Notes under the pieces: model-generated
Told to the model about the DNA's origin: nothing
Database searches by the model: none
The model's input: the letters and a program-made list of their open reading frames with translations, nothing else
NCBI GenBank assembly: GCA_036011305.1
Contig: DASCNA010000167.1
Coordinates: 1 to 64,000, forward strand
Direction of reading: 5' to 3'
From: DASCNA01 sp036011305
GTDB taxonomy: Bacteria; Verrucomicrobiota; Lentisphaeria; Victivallales; GWF2-38-69
DNA length: 64,000 bases
Program-made: the position numbers and the translations under genes
Part shown: positions 25,842-35,087 of the stretch, piece by piece
Position numbering within the stretch: position 1 is the stretch's first letter
How the letters are laid out: each line of letters begins with the position of its first letter

Positions 25842-26189
25842 TTCTCTGAGAATATCCGCACCTATTGTAGTGTGAGTTTTAATTATTTCAAAATCTTCTA
25901 TACTAAGCATACCTGTTTTAAGCAGAATATCTTCAGGTATACCAAGCTTACCAATATCGTGAAGATAAGAAGCATGGTATAGAAAATAAATAAAGTAGTA
26001 ATCAATTACTTTCTCAAATTTTTCAGTTTTCCTTAATGTTTGGGCTAGTGCTCTGGTGTATTCCGCCATTCGTTTCAAATGTCCACCAGTCTCTTTGTCT
26101 CTTGCCTCTGCCAGTTTAGCCAAACCAAAAATAACTGATATTAATCCTTCTATAAATTTGTCCTTCTGTTTTGAAATATCTGATTCCAT
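25755..26189 (-). pseudogene. HD-GYP phosphodiesterase gene truncated at its 3' end
   Basis: Residues ~1-127 are a good HD-GYP domain start: EARDKETGGHLKRMAEYTRA, YLHDIGKLGIPEDILLKTG (the HD metal site), and IIKTHTTIGADILRESDKDH. After PNIDFIK the sequence becomes antisense of the GNAT gene and the GYP half is lost. It would have been a cyclic-di-GMP-degrading domain. The start ATG 26189 has GAGATC upstream. Confidence 0.8.
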
Positions 26190-26334
26190 ACTGATCTCTA
26201 TATTAACAAGAATAACTTTTTTATGTATTATATAGGGTATAAATCGTTATTTAAACAGAATGATATTAGTTTTTTACTCTTAAAGTTTCATATGGCTGAT
26301 CAAAAACACCATCATTCAAACTAGGCTTGGACTA

Positions 26335-26354
26335 GAAAGTTTATATAAACTTTC
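26335..26354. repeat. 20-bp perfect palindrome
   Basis: GAAAGTTTATATAAACTTTC, followed on the plus strand by ATTCTTTT. It sits in the 225-bp gap between ribBA and the HD-GYP remnant; it may terminate ribBA or be an operator. Confidence 0.5.
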
Positions 26355-26414
26355 ATTCTTTTATAGTCTGTCTACTGTTTCATCTGGTGGAAACTCAATC
26401 TACAGCCACCAATA

Positions 26415-27617
26415 TCAAATCATATGTCCCATTTTTTCTTTTTTTGTTTTTAGATAAAACTCATTATGTGTATGTGGTGTGATAACGATTGGAACTCTGT
26501 CCTTAATCTCAATGCCATAACCTGTAATACCTATAATTTTTTTTGGATTATTAGTAAGGATTCTAATACTTTTAATCTTAAGGTCTAATAAAATTTGTGC
26601 ACCAATTCCATATTCTCTTAAATCGGCAGGAAAACCAAGTTTTTCATTTGCTTCAACAGTATCAGCACCTTCGTCCTGTAATTTATAAGCGTGCAGTTTA
26701 TTAGCAAGTCCAATTCCCCTGCCCTCTTGGCGCATATAAACAATAACACCTTTACCCTCATTACTGATCATTTTCATTGAAGCTTCAAGCTGATCCCCGC
26801 AATCACATCTGGCAGAATGAAAAACATCACCTGTAAAACATTCACTATGCACCCTTGTTAGGATATTTTCTCCATCAGTAACATCACCGAAAACTAATGC
26901 CATGTGTTCTAAATTATCCATAGAGGATTTGTATAAATGAAGTGCAAAATCACCATATCTTGTGGGAAGTTTTACTTCATGAAGTTCTTCAATCAATTTT
27001 TCGTGCTTTCTTCTATAAGCAATTAAATCGGCAATTGTACAAATTTTGATATCATATTTTTTCTTAAACTTAATTAGATCATTCATTCTGGCCATACTGC
27101 CGTCATCATTCATAATTTCACATATCACACCTGCAGGATAGTCTCCTGCCAGCCTGGCAAAATCTACAGCGGCTTCAGTATGTCCGGCTCTTTGAAGTAC
27201 TCCGCCAGGTCTTGCTATAAGAGGAAAAATATGACCGGGAAGGACAAAATCATCTCCTTTTGCAGAAGGGTCTATGAGCTTTCCGACAGTATTGGATCTA
27301 TCGAAAGCAGAAATACCGGTAGTTGTATTGTCTTTTGCATCGACACTGACGGTAAAAGCTGTTCTATAACGATCTTTTTCTCCATACGGGACCATTTTTT
27401 TCAAGTTGAGTTCTTCTGCTCTGTCTGAAGTTATCGGTACACAGATCAGCCCCCTTCCATAAGTGGCCATAAAATTAATTACTTCAGGTGTAGCTTTTGA
27501 AGCCAGAGCTACAAGATCACCCTCATTTTCTCTATTTTCATCATCTGTTATTATTACCATTTTTCCATTTTTTAAATCTTCAACAACAGATGGTATGCTA
27601 TTAAAATTCTCTGACAT
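26415..27617 (-). CDS. ribBA: Bifunctional riboflavin biosynthesis protein RibBA
   Basis: 400 residues from ATG 27617, with GAGG eight bases upstream. The N-terminal half is 3,4-dihydroxy-2-butanone-4-phosphate synthase (DDENRENEGDLVALA near 24-38, RPGGVLQRAGHTEAAVD near 135-151). The C-terminal half is GTP cyclohydrolase II (RVHSECFTGDVFHSARCDCG, the Zn-binding Cys set, then VIVYMRQEGRGIGL). It makes both precursors of riboflavin. No FMN riboswitch motif is seen in the leader. It lies downstream of nifS on the same strand. Confidence 0.96.
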   Translation of the reverse strand: MSENFNSIPSVVEDLKNGKMVIITDDENRENEGDLVALASKATPEVINFMATYGRGLICVPITSDRAEELNLKKMVPYGEKDRYRTAFTVSVDAKDNTTTGISAFDRSNTVGKLIDPSAKGDDFVLPGHIFPLIARPGGVLQRAGHTEAAVDFARLAGDYPAGVICEIMNDDGSMARMNDLIKFKKKYDIKICTIADLIAYRRKHEKLIEELHEVKLPTRYGDFALHLYKSSMDNLEHMALVFGDVTDGENILTRVHSECFTGDVFHSARCDCGDQLEASMKMISNEGKGVIVYMRQEGRGIGLANKLHAYKLQDEGADTVEANEKLGFPADLREYGIGAQILLDLKIKSIRILTNNPKKIIGITGYGIEIKDRVPIVITPHTHNEFYLKTKKEKMGHMI

Positions 27618-27777
27618 CAAAATACCTCTATATAAAACATTTTTAAGTGTAAGCTCCCGCCGTTTGCATGATAAATTTAAGTTTGTCACGCTCTGGCGTT
27701 GTATTAAGTGTTGAGTATAATAATTAATAATAAAAATTATAAACTACTATATTCCACCTAACACATAACATCTATAA

Positions 27778-28947
27778 TTATTTATTTTCTTCCCAATAAG
27801 GAGAGATTTCTCTCAATCTTTTTATAATAGGAATTAATGTTTTAATTATATAATCCATTTCATCTTTTGTATTAAATCTGGATAAACTCAATCTTAAAGA
27901 TCCGTGAGCTGAAGTATATGGTACTCCCATTGCTCTTAATACATGAGAAGGTTCAAGACTTCCAGTCGTACAGGCACTTCCGCTTGATCCGGCAATACCT
28001 GCTCTATCTAAAAGCAGCAGTATTGATTCACCTTCAATATAATCAAATGCTATATTTGTAGTATTTGGAACCCTATTTTCTATATCACCGTTAACTCTGC
28101 ATTTTGGAATTTGACTTATAATTCCCTGCTCGAGATGATCTCTAAGTTCCTTAACTTCTTTATTTTCATAATCCATATATTTATCAGCAAGTTCACAGGC
28201 TTTGCCTAGTGCTACAATACTTGCTACATTTTCTGTACCTGCACGTCTTCCTGACTCCTGATGCCCACCAATCATAAAAGGTTTAAAACGAACACCTCTT
28301 TTTATATACAGAATACCAATACCTTTTGGAGCATGCAGTTTATGTCCTGAAATAGAAAGCATATCTATTTTAGTTTTTTTCAAATTTATTGGAATTTTTC
28401 CTGCAGCCTGGACAGCATCTGTGTGAAAAATAGCACCTTTTTTACTGGCTATTTCAGCTATTTTTTCAACAGGATAAATATTTCCTGTTTCATTATTAGC
28501 CCACATAATTGAAACTACAGCTGTATCAGTATCAATGATTTCATTTACAACTTCAAGATCTATTCTGCCTTTTTTATCGACAGGTATTTCAGTAACAATA
28601 TAGCCCATTTGCCTTAAATGATTTCCTAAATTTAAGACAGCCGGATGCTCAACTTTACTTACAACTACCTTTTTTCTAGTTGGACAGTTATTTAAAGCGC
28701 TGTAAATAGCAGCACTGTCACTTTCCGTGCCGCAGCTGGTAAAAGTAATTTCTTCAGTATCTGATCCTAACAGTGAAGCAACCTGCTTTCTAGCATTTTC
28801 AATATGCTCAGCTACCTGACCGCCAAATCTATGAATACTTGAAGGATTACCATAAAAATCTGTCAAAAAAGGTTTCATAGCCTTAAATACTTCAGGATCA
28901 ACTGCAGTAGTAGCATTATTATCTACATAAATAACTTTCTTTTCCAT
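27778..28947 (-). CDS. nifS: Cysteine desulfurase NifS/IscS type
   Basis: 389 residues from ATG 28947, which has AGAAGG at the right distance (another ATG lies at 28953). PLP enzyme: VIYVDNNATTAVDPEVFKAM at the N-terminus, Schiff-base Lys in LSISGHKLHAPKGIGILYI, and the catalytic Cys in SSGSACTTGSLEPSHVL. It takes sulfur from cysteine and hands it to the NifU scaffold encoded just upstream. Sulfur from it could also feed molybdenum-cofactor or selenium chemistry elsewhere in the cell. Confidence 0.95.
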   Translation of the reverse strand: MEKKVIYVDNNATTAVDPEVFKAMKPFLTDFYGNPSSIHRFGGQVAEHIENARKQVASLLGSDTEEITFTSCGTESDSAAIYSALNNCPTRKKVVVSKVEHPAVLNLGNHLRQMGYIVTEIPVDKKGRIDLEVVNEIIDTDTAVVSIMWANNETGNIYPVEKIAEIASKKGAIFHTDAVQAAGKIPINLKKTKIDMLSISGHKLHAPKGIGILYIKRGVRFKPFMIGGHQESGRRAGTENVASIVALGKACELADKYMDYENKEVKELRDHLEQGIISQIPKCRVNGDIENRVPNTTNIAFDYIEGESILLLLDRAGIAGSSGSACTTGSLEPSHVLRAMGVPYTSAHGSLRLSLSRFNTKDEMDYIIKTLIPIIKRLREISPYWEENK

Positions 28948-29017
28948 TTCCATTACCTTCTGTAAAATTATCGCACATTGTGCGTGTTGTTCAGTGAAAT
29001 ATGAATATTAATCATAA

Positions 29018-29881
29018 TTATTTTATTTCTTCTACTGTAAGCTCTGGAGCAACAAATTCTTTCAATTTGCTTTCTACAGTATTTCTTAAAGTAACTCCGG
29101 AACTTGGACACATTGCACAACGACCTTTCAATCTGACAACTACTTTGTTATCTTTTAGATCTACAAACTCTATACTGCCGCCATCTTTCTCAAGCATAGG
29201 TCTGATATCAGAATCAATAACAGTTTGAACTTTTACAACTTTCTGGGCAAAAGTCATCGGAGCTTCTGCTTTATTACCTGCTTCATTATTTGATTTATCT
29301 GCTGATTCAGCCTGCCAAATACCATCCAATATTTCTTTAATTTCATCGTGACATCTACCGCATGCACCCCCTGCTTTACAGTAATGAGTGATATCTTCAA
29401 TTGTTTTCAACCCATTTTCTTTTGCTAATTTTCTAATTTTAGCATCAGTAACACCAAAACAGTGACATACAATTCTTCCCATATGATCTGTTTCATCATG
29501 TTCTTCATACTCTTCTCCGCGGAAATTAGCTATTGCTGCCTGAAGAGCTTCCATTCCCATAACTGAACAATGTATTTTTGCTTCAGGTAATCCGCCAAGT
29601 TTATCAACAATATCCTGATTTGTTAATTTTGCTGCATCCTCAATTTTCATTCCTTTAATCATTTCAGTCAAAACTGATGATGATGCAATTGCACTGCCAC
29701 AGCCGAAAGTTTTGAATTTTACATCTGCTATTTTGCCATCATTATCAAGTTTAAATGTCAGTTTAAGCGCGTCTCCGCAGCTTATATTTCCTACTGTAGC
29801 TTCTCCGTCAGGATTTTTAACTTCACCAACATTTTTTGGATTTAAAAAATGTTCCATAACTTCATCTGTATAGTTCCACAT
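29018..29881 (-). CDS. nifU: Modular Fe-S scaffold NifU
   Basis: 287 residues with all three NifU modules. The IscU-like scaffold (1-125) has Cys in ISCGDALKL, TFGCGSA and IHCSVMG. A BFD-like [2Fe-2S] domain (about 130-180) has IVCHCFGV and CKAGGACGRCHDE. The C-terminal NifU domain (about 205-285) has the CAMCPSSG motif. It builds Fe-S clusters with NifS. It sits between iscR-like and nifS genes, all on the minus strand, as one Fe-S operon. No nitrogenase genes are nearby, so the role is general. Confidence 0.95.
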   Translation of the reverse strand: MWNYTDEVMEHFLNPKNVGEVKNPDGEATVGNISCGDALKLTFKLDNDGKIADVKFKTFGCGSAIASSSVLTEMIKGMKIEDAAKLTNQDIVDKLGGLPEAKIHCSVMGMEALQAAIANFRGEEYEEHDETDHMGRIVCHCFGVTDAKIRKLAKENGLKTIEDITHYCKAGGACGRCHDEIKEILDGIWQAESADKSNNEAGNKAEAPMTFAQKVVKVQTVIDSDIRPMLEKDGGSIEFVDLKDNKVVVRLKGRCAMCPSSGVTLRNTVESKLKEFVAPELTVEEIK

Positions 29882-29940
29882 GATATTCTATATCCTTAAT
29901 ACTATAAATTTACATGTATAATAATTCTTTACTTTAAAAA

Positions 29941-30339
29941 TTAAATTAATTTATCTAATGTCAAGTCTTTCAGATAGGTATCTATATGATTTTGCAAAGT
30001 TCCCAAAGCTGTATGCAGCTTGCAGGAATCGGTTCTTTTACATCCATTATCTCTGGAAAGACATGAATTCAACTCAACAGAATTCCTAGCTACAGAGTGC
30101 AGGACATCTAAAACGGAAATATCTGTTTTCCCTTTTTTGAGTCTTATCCCGCCAGCTTTACCCTTTTTAGTTTCGATAAAACCGTTGTCACGCAACTTCT
30201 TTAAAATTTTTCTCAGAAAGCGATAAGGTATATCCATTTCTTCAGATAAAGTTAAAGTTGTAATTGTCGAGTTTTTCTCTTCACAATCTATTAGAAGCAC
30301 CAAAGCCCTAATTGCGTAATCCGCTTCTCTTGTAATCAT
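29941..30339 (-). CDS. Rrf2/IscR-family regulator
   Basis: 132 residues from ATG 30339, with AAAGGAAG upstream (the longer frame from 30408 has no ribosome site). Winged helix of the Rrf2 family: MITREADYAIRALVLL, then TLTLSEEMDIPYRFLRKILK. Three Cys in LNSCLSRDNGCKRTDSCKLH can hold a [2Fe-2S] cluster as in IscR. Being first in the iscR-nifU-nifS run, it most likely represses this operon when cluster supply is sufficient. Confidence 0.9.
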   Translation of the reverse strand: MITREADYAIRALVLLIDCEEKNSTITTLTLSEEMDIPYRFLRKILKKLRDNGFIETKKGKAGGIRLKKGKTDISVLDVLHSVARNSVELNSCLSRDNGCKRTDSCKLHTALGTLQNHIDTYLKDLTLDKLI

Positions 30340-30541
30340 ATAATTTAGCTTCCTTTTAAAAAACAATATAGACACATAGAAAGTAGCATTAAAACAAAGT
30401 TTCTTCAACCACTTTTAGAGTGTTATATAATAGAAAATATCTGATTTTACGAGATAATTGTTAATTTTTTCCGTATTCTTGAAATCTATTCTTATTATTC
30501 CTTATAAACTTAATCATAATTCTATATTAAAACCGATAAAA

Positions 30542-31867
30542 CTACAAAGTATCAAAATACAGTTTCTTTACCTCTTTTGATACAGCCAAAAAGATAATTA
30601 TTACAATTTGTAATCCTCCAAGAATAAACATAAGAAAATATAGAGATATAAAATCAGAAAAATATCCAAATATTGTATTGGCAAGAGGAATCATAGACAA
30701 ACAAAAAGCGGTTAATAATGCAAAGAATCTTCCCATATAGCTATCAGGTACACGTTTTTGAAAAATAGTAAATAGTGGAACATTAACAAAAGAATTCAAA
30801 AGCATTAATAAGAGTGAAATTGCACAATATAACATAAAGATATGAATAGAAGAAACATTGTGTTTGATTAATGGCAGTATCGAAACACCGAAAAATAGTA
30901 TTATAAATGCGCTTACCATTAGTGAATAAATCATTATTTTATGGTAATTTAAATTTTTCTTTTTGCTTATAAATAAAAGAAGAATAGTCCCTGTAATAAT
31001 ACCAAGTGAGAAAAAAGCTTCAACTGTTCCCAAATATGCAGCATTCAGCCCGAGGCTAAATTTTATTGCCTTTGGAATTAAAATCGTTCCCAATGGAGCA
31101 TAACAGAAATTCAGAATTACTGCAAATATGAAAAGTGTAAAAATAGGTTTATCTTTTCTTAAATACGCCAAACCATCTAAGACATCTTTTTTAAAGCTCC
31201 TCATTTCTTTAGCTGGTCTATTCTTACTCTTTGTTTTAGGTAATCTTATAAACAGTTCAGACAAACCTGATAAAATAAAAGTTGCACCATCAATAATAAA
31301 TACTCCGACGATTCCAAACTTATAATATAAAAAACCGGCTATTGCAGCCCCTGTTACCATGGCTATTCTATTGCCCATCTGTTGAATTGAATTTGCTTTC
31401 ATAAGATTATTCTTATGGACAATATTTGGAATCACTGCGGAAACAGCAGGTTCAAACAAGGTAGAAAGTGCAGAACAGATGACAGTTATTATCATCAATG
31501 AAGTCAAAGGCATAAAGTTAATGTATGTTAAAAATGCAAGAATCAGAACAAATATGCCGCTAAAAATATCTGTACTGACTATTATAAATTTTCGGTTTAT
31601 CCTATCGACCAATGCACCGGACACTGGACCTAGAACTATATTCGGAACAATCCAGCAGACAGAAAATAGCGCCAATACAAGTCCTGAATTTTTCATTCCT
31701 GCTGATGTAAGTATGAACCATGTTATAGCAATACCGCGAACAGAATTTCCTAAATTTGATACTATCCCTCCCTGAATGAGCAGAAGATAGTTTTTATTCT
31801 TATATATTTTAGGAATCTTACCGCTATTATTACTAAACGCCTGTTGCTCTCTCCCCGCTGAATTCAT
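30542..31867 (-). CDS. MFS transporter, DHA3/MefA-like exporter
   Basis: 441 residues from ATG 31867, about twelve membrane segments. Family features: VSNLGNSVRGIAITWFILTS in segment 1, and SGALVDRINRKFIIVSTDIF (the DRxxRK loop between segments 2 and 3). Closest in style to macrolide or siderophore exporters of the major facilitator superfamily. It stands alone between the Fe-S genes and the divergent V-ATPase operon. The start is slightly uncertain; a GGGGG lies 15 bases upstream. Confidence 0.9.
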   Translation of the reverse strand: MNSAGREQQAFSNNSGKIPKIYKNKNYLLLIQGGIVSNLGNSVRGIAITWFILTSAGMKNSGLVLALFSVCWIVPNIVLGPVSGALVDRINRKFIIVSTDIFSGIFVLILAFLTYINFMPLTSLMIITVICSALSTLFEPAVSAVIPNIVHKNNLMKANSIQQMGNRIAMVTGAAIAGFLYYKFGIVGVFIIDGATFILSGLSELFIRLPKTKSKNRPAKEMRSFKKDVLDGLAYLRKDKPIFTLFIFAVILNFCYAPLGTILIPKAIKFSLGLNAAYLGTVEAFFSLGIITGTILLLFISKKKNLNYHKIMIYSLMVSAFIILFFGVSILPLIKHNVSSIHIFMLYCAISLLLMLLNSFVNVPLFTIFQKRVPDSYMGRFFALLTAFCLSMIPLANTIFGYFSDFISLYFLMFILGGLQIVIIIFLAVSKEVKKLYFDTL

Positions 31868-32153
31868 AACAATGTGTATTTTCCCCCGAAAAAATATCTT
31901 TAACACAGAGTTGCCAAGAATAAATATCCTGAACTAAATTATTACTTTAGATGAATAAATTCAAACATGATTATTTTGATTCAGAAAATAAATTATAATA
32001 AATAAAGCTCACAGCTTGAATATAATTACCAAGATTTTATTTTATTATGAAATAACAAGTTTTATTCCAGAAACATTCTTATACAATAAAAATTAAAGCA
32101 ACTGTTGATAATTATAATTTTAATATATTTGTATTTTACTCGAGGAGATAATA
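31868..32153. promoter_or_regulatory. Divergent promoter region, MFS gene / V-ATPase operon
   Basis: 286 bases without a gene, very AT-rich. A TAATATATTT stretch about 34 bases before atpE is a plausible -10. The ribosome site CGAGGAGA precedes the ATG at 32154. Confidence 0.4.
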
Positions 32154-32765
32154 ATGCCCCAAGAACTTCAAGGTTTACTAGATCGCATACATAAAGAAGG
32201 AATTGAAAAAACGGAATCAGAAAAACTTGATATATTAAAGAAAGCAAAAGAAGAAGCTAAAGCTATTGTTAAAAATGCTAAATCCGAAGCTAAAGTTCTA
32301 TTAAAAAATGCTAAAGAAGAAGCTAAAAAGAATGAAAAGAAATCTCGGTCTACAATTCTACAAGCTTCAAGAGATATTATTATTTCACTGGAAACAGAAC
32401 TGAGAGAACGTCTCAATATTTGTGCTAACAATCTTGTCAAGGAAGCCCTTACCTCAAAGCTGATGGGAGATATAATTGAAAAGATGGCAACTTCCTATTC
32501 AAAGGATCATGATAAAGATTTTACAATGGAACTAATGTTTTCTGCTAAAGATCTTGAAGAAATGACCAAACTTCTGAGAACAAATTTATTTAAAAACTTA
32601 AAAGAGAAACCTGAAATATTAAAAGGGCATGATTTTACAACAGGAGTAAAAATCGGTTTTAAAGGACAAAATGTATTTTTTGATTTTTCAGACAATACTA
32701 TCACAGATATTATTGCTGAATATGTAGGACCGCGCCTGACCTCTATACTTCATGGAGAAAATTAA
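32154..32765 (+). CDS. atpE: V-type ATPase subunit E
   Basis: 203 residues. A long N-terminal alpha-helix rich in Lys, Glu and Ala (KKAKEEAKAIVKNAKSEAKV) is followed by a C-terminal alpha/beta domain. It is the peripheral-stalk subunit that ties the V1 head to subunit I. It is the first gene of a seven-gene operon; its stop overlaps the next start by one base. Named atpE/ntpE in V-ATPase usage, not the F-ATPase c-subunit. Confidence 0.9.
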   Translation: MPQELQGLLDRIHKEGIEKTESEKLDILKKAKEEAKAIVKNAKSEAKVLLKNAKEEAKKNEKKSRSTILQASRDIIISLETELRERLNICANNLVKEALTSKLMGDIIEKMATSYSKDHDKDFTMELMFSAKDLEEMTKLLRTNLFKNLKEKPEILKGHDFTTGVKIGFKGQNVFFDFSDNTITDIIAEYVGPRLTSILHGEN

Positions 32766-33319
32766 TGGCAGCTCTATACTACCTTGTCAGCAGTCTGCCA
32801 CTTCTCACGCTTGGAGAAAAACCTCCTTTCAGTTCTGATAAATATATAGAAATGTGCAAAACATTTCTAACAGAAAAACAGATGGAAGATCTTTTGTCCC
32901 TGAATTTAATACCGAATCACACCGATTCTGCAGATTCAGAAGTAATAAACAGGTGGTATGACTGGGAAACCTGTCTGCGTAACAGTGTCGCAAAAATACG
33001 TTCATCTGTTTTCAATAAAGATTTTTCCTCTTTTTTAAAATATGAAAATGATTATTTTTCAGAAATAGACAAGGGAGTACAGGAAGCATACTCCGCAGAT
33101 AATCCTCTGGAAAAAGAAGATGCAATAGATAAGCTGAGATGGACATCGCTTGACAATATTGAAGCAAAACATCAATTTGATTTTGGGAAACTGTGTATAT
33201 ATAAAATCCGTTTGATGCTATGTGAAAAAAGAATGAAAAGGTCAGAAAGCAAAGGGAAAGAAAACCTGGATAATACACTTTCTGAACTTTACAGTAATCA
33301 AATAAATGAAACAATATAA
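32765..33319 (+). CDS. V-ATPase-associated DUF2764-like protein
   Basis: 184 residues, all-helical, with a conserved start AALYYLVSSLPLLTLGEKPP and internal W-Y-x-W. This gene regularly stands between subunits E and A in Chlamydiae, spirochaetes and Bacteroidetes-like operons. Those operons lack recognisable subunit C/d. It is therefore likely to stand in for the C/d subunit that links rotor and membrane ring, but this is inference from gene order. Coupled to atpE. Confidence 0.85.
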   Translation: MAALYYLVSSLPLLTLGEKPPFSSDKYIEMCKTFLTEKQMEDLLSLNLIPNHTDSADSEVINRWYDWETCLRNSVAKIRSSVFNKDFSSFLKYENDYFSEIDKGVQEAYSADNPLEKEDAIDKLRWTSLDNIEAKHQFDFGKLCIYKIRLMLCEKRMKRSESKGKENLDNTLSELYSNQINETI

Positions 33320-33353
33320 TATATTCTAATATAATCATAGGAGAGCAACAATT

Positions 33354-35087
33354 ATGCTTGATAATAACCGAGGCCATATTATTGGAATAAACGGGAATAT
33401 GATTACCGTTAGATTTGATACTTTTGTCACACAAAATGAAGTCGGCTATGCAGTTACCGGAGATATAAAACTTAAAAGCGAAGTTATCCGGGTCAGAGGC
33501 AACGATGCAGACCTTCAGGTATTTGAATCAACTAACGGATTAAAAATCAACGACATCGTAGAGTTCACAGATGAGCTTTTGAGTGTCGACCTTGGACCCG
33601 GACTCCTCACAATGGTGTTTGACGGTTTGCAGAACCCTCTTGATAAACTTGCGGCAAAATCAGGTTTTTTTCTTGAAAGAGGTGTATACCTACCTGCATT
33701 AAATGAAGAAAAACTATGGGATTTTACACCTACAGTTAAAGTTGGCGACACTATAATTGCCGGAGATCATTTAGGGCATGTTCCGGAAGGTGTCTATACC
33801 CATTATATTTCAGCACCGTTCGGACTCATTGGAAAATGGCAGATTAAATCAGTTTGTAAAAAAGGCAAATATACAATTATAGATACAATTGTCACGATTA
33901 CCAATGAAACCGGAGATACTAAAACTCTGACGATGCTTCAGAAATGGCCTGTAAAAATACCTATTACATGCTACAAAGAAAAAATACTTCCTGAAGTGAC
34001 ACTGATTACACAACAAAGAATTATTGATACTTTTTTTCCTGTTGCAACTGGAGGAACATTTTGTACGCCTGGACCGTTCGGTGCCGGAAAAACAGTTTTA
34101 CAGCATGCTATAAGTCAGCATGCAGAAGTTGATATTGTAATTATTGCAGCCTGCGGTGAACGTGCCGGTGAAGTAGTAGAAATACTCAGAGAATATCCTC
34201 ATCTTGAAGATCCAAGAACCGGACGAACTTTAATTGAAAGATCAATTATTATCTGTAATACAAGTTCAATGCCTGTAGCTGCAAGAGAAGCATCAGTTTA
34301 TACAGCGGTAACACTTGCCGAATATTATCGTCAGATGGGGTTAAATATATTACTTCTGGCTGATTCGACCTCAAGGTGGGCACAGGCTCTCAGGGAGATG
34401 TCAGGCCGTCTGGAAGAAATACCAGGAGAGGAAGGTTTTCCTGCCTACCTGGAGTCACTGATTGCAAGTTTTTATGAGCGCGCGGGTTTAGTAAAATTAA
34501 ATAACGGAGAACGCGGATCGATTACAATTGGCGGAGCTGTGAGCCCGGCTGGAGGTAACTTTGAAGAACCGGTTACACAGGCTACACTGAAAGTTGTCGG
34601 AGCATTTCTGGGATTGTCCAGAGAAAGAGCTGACGCCAGAAGATATCCATCTATACATCCTTTAGACAGTTGGAGCCACTACAAAAGTATAATAGATAGT
34701 GATAAAATAACTAAAGCCAGAAAAACATTAAGGCGTGGTAACGAAGTCAATCAGATGATGAGTGTTGTAGGTGAAGAAGGTACCAGTATAGAAGATTTTA
34801 TTACATATTTGAAAAGTGAATTTATTGATTCTGTATATCTACAGCAAAATACTTTTGATGAAGTTGACGGTGCAACCAGCAAAGAAAGACAGAAACATGT
34901 ATTCGATAAAGTAATTACTATCATTGATTCTTCATACAAACTGGATGATAATGAAAAATCAAGAAAGTTTTTTGCCGAACTCAGACAAATGTTTATTGAC
35001 TGGAATTACATCAAATTTAAATCTGATGAATTTTCACAGCAGGAAAGTTCAATAGACAGTAAGCTAAAGGAATTTGTCAATGCGTAA
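33354..35087 (+). CDS. atpA: V-type ATPase catalytic subunit A
   Basis: 577 residues. Beta-barrel N-domain, the extra bulge domain specific to V-type A subunits (about 100-200), then the nucleotide domain. The latter has P-loop GPFGAGKT at 240-247, the catalytic Glu region ACGERAGEV, Walker B LLADSTSRW, and the C-terminal helical domain. It hydrolyses or makes ATP in the V1 head. The ribosome site AGGAGAG precedes ATG. Its last eight bases overlap atpB. Confidence 0.97.
   Translation: MLDNNRGHIIGINGNMITVRFDTFVTQNEVGYAVTGDIKLKSEVIRVRGNDADLQVFESTNGLKINDIVEFTDELLSVDLGPGLLTMVFDGLQNPLDKLAAKSGFFLERGVYLPALNEEKLWDFTPTVKVGDTIIAGDHLGHVPEGVYTHYISAPFGLIGKWQIKSVCKKGKYTIIDTIVTITNETGDTKTLTMLQKWPVKIPITCYKEKILPEVTLITQQRIIDTFFPVATGGTFCTPGPFGAGKTVLQHAISQHAEVDIVIIAACGERAGEVVEILREYPHLEDPRTGRTLIERSIIICNTSSMPVAAREASVYTAVTLAEYYRQMGLNILLLADSTSRWAQALREMSGRLEEIPGEEGFPAYLESLIASFYERAGLVKLNNGERGSITIGGAVSPAGGNFEEPVTQATLKVVGAFLGLSRERADARRYPSIHPLDSWSHYKSIIDSDKITKARKTLRRGNEVNQMMSVVGEEGTSIEDFITYLKSEFIDSVYLQQNTFDEVDGATSKERQKHVFDKVITIIDSSYKLDDNEKSRKFFAELRQMFIDWNYIKFKSDEFSQQESSIDSKLKEFVNA

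Noticed and set aside
27618..27777. FMN riboswitch in the ribBA leader
   Set aside because: None of the conserved FMN-aptamer words could be found on the minus strand upstream of the start.
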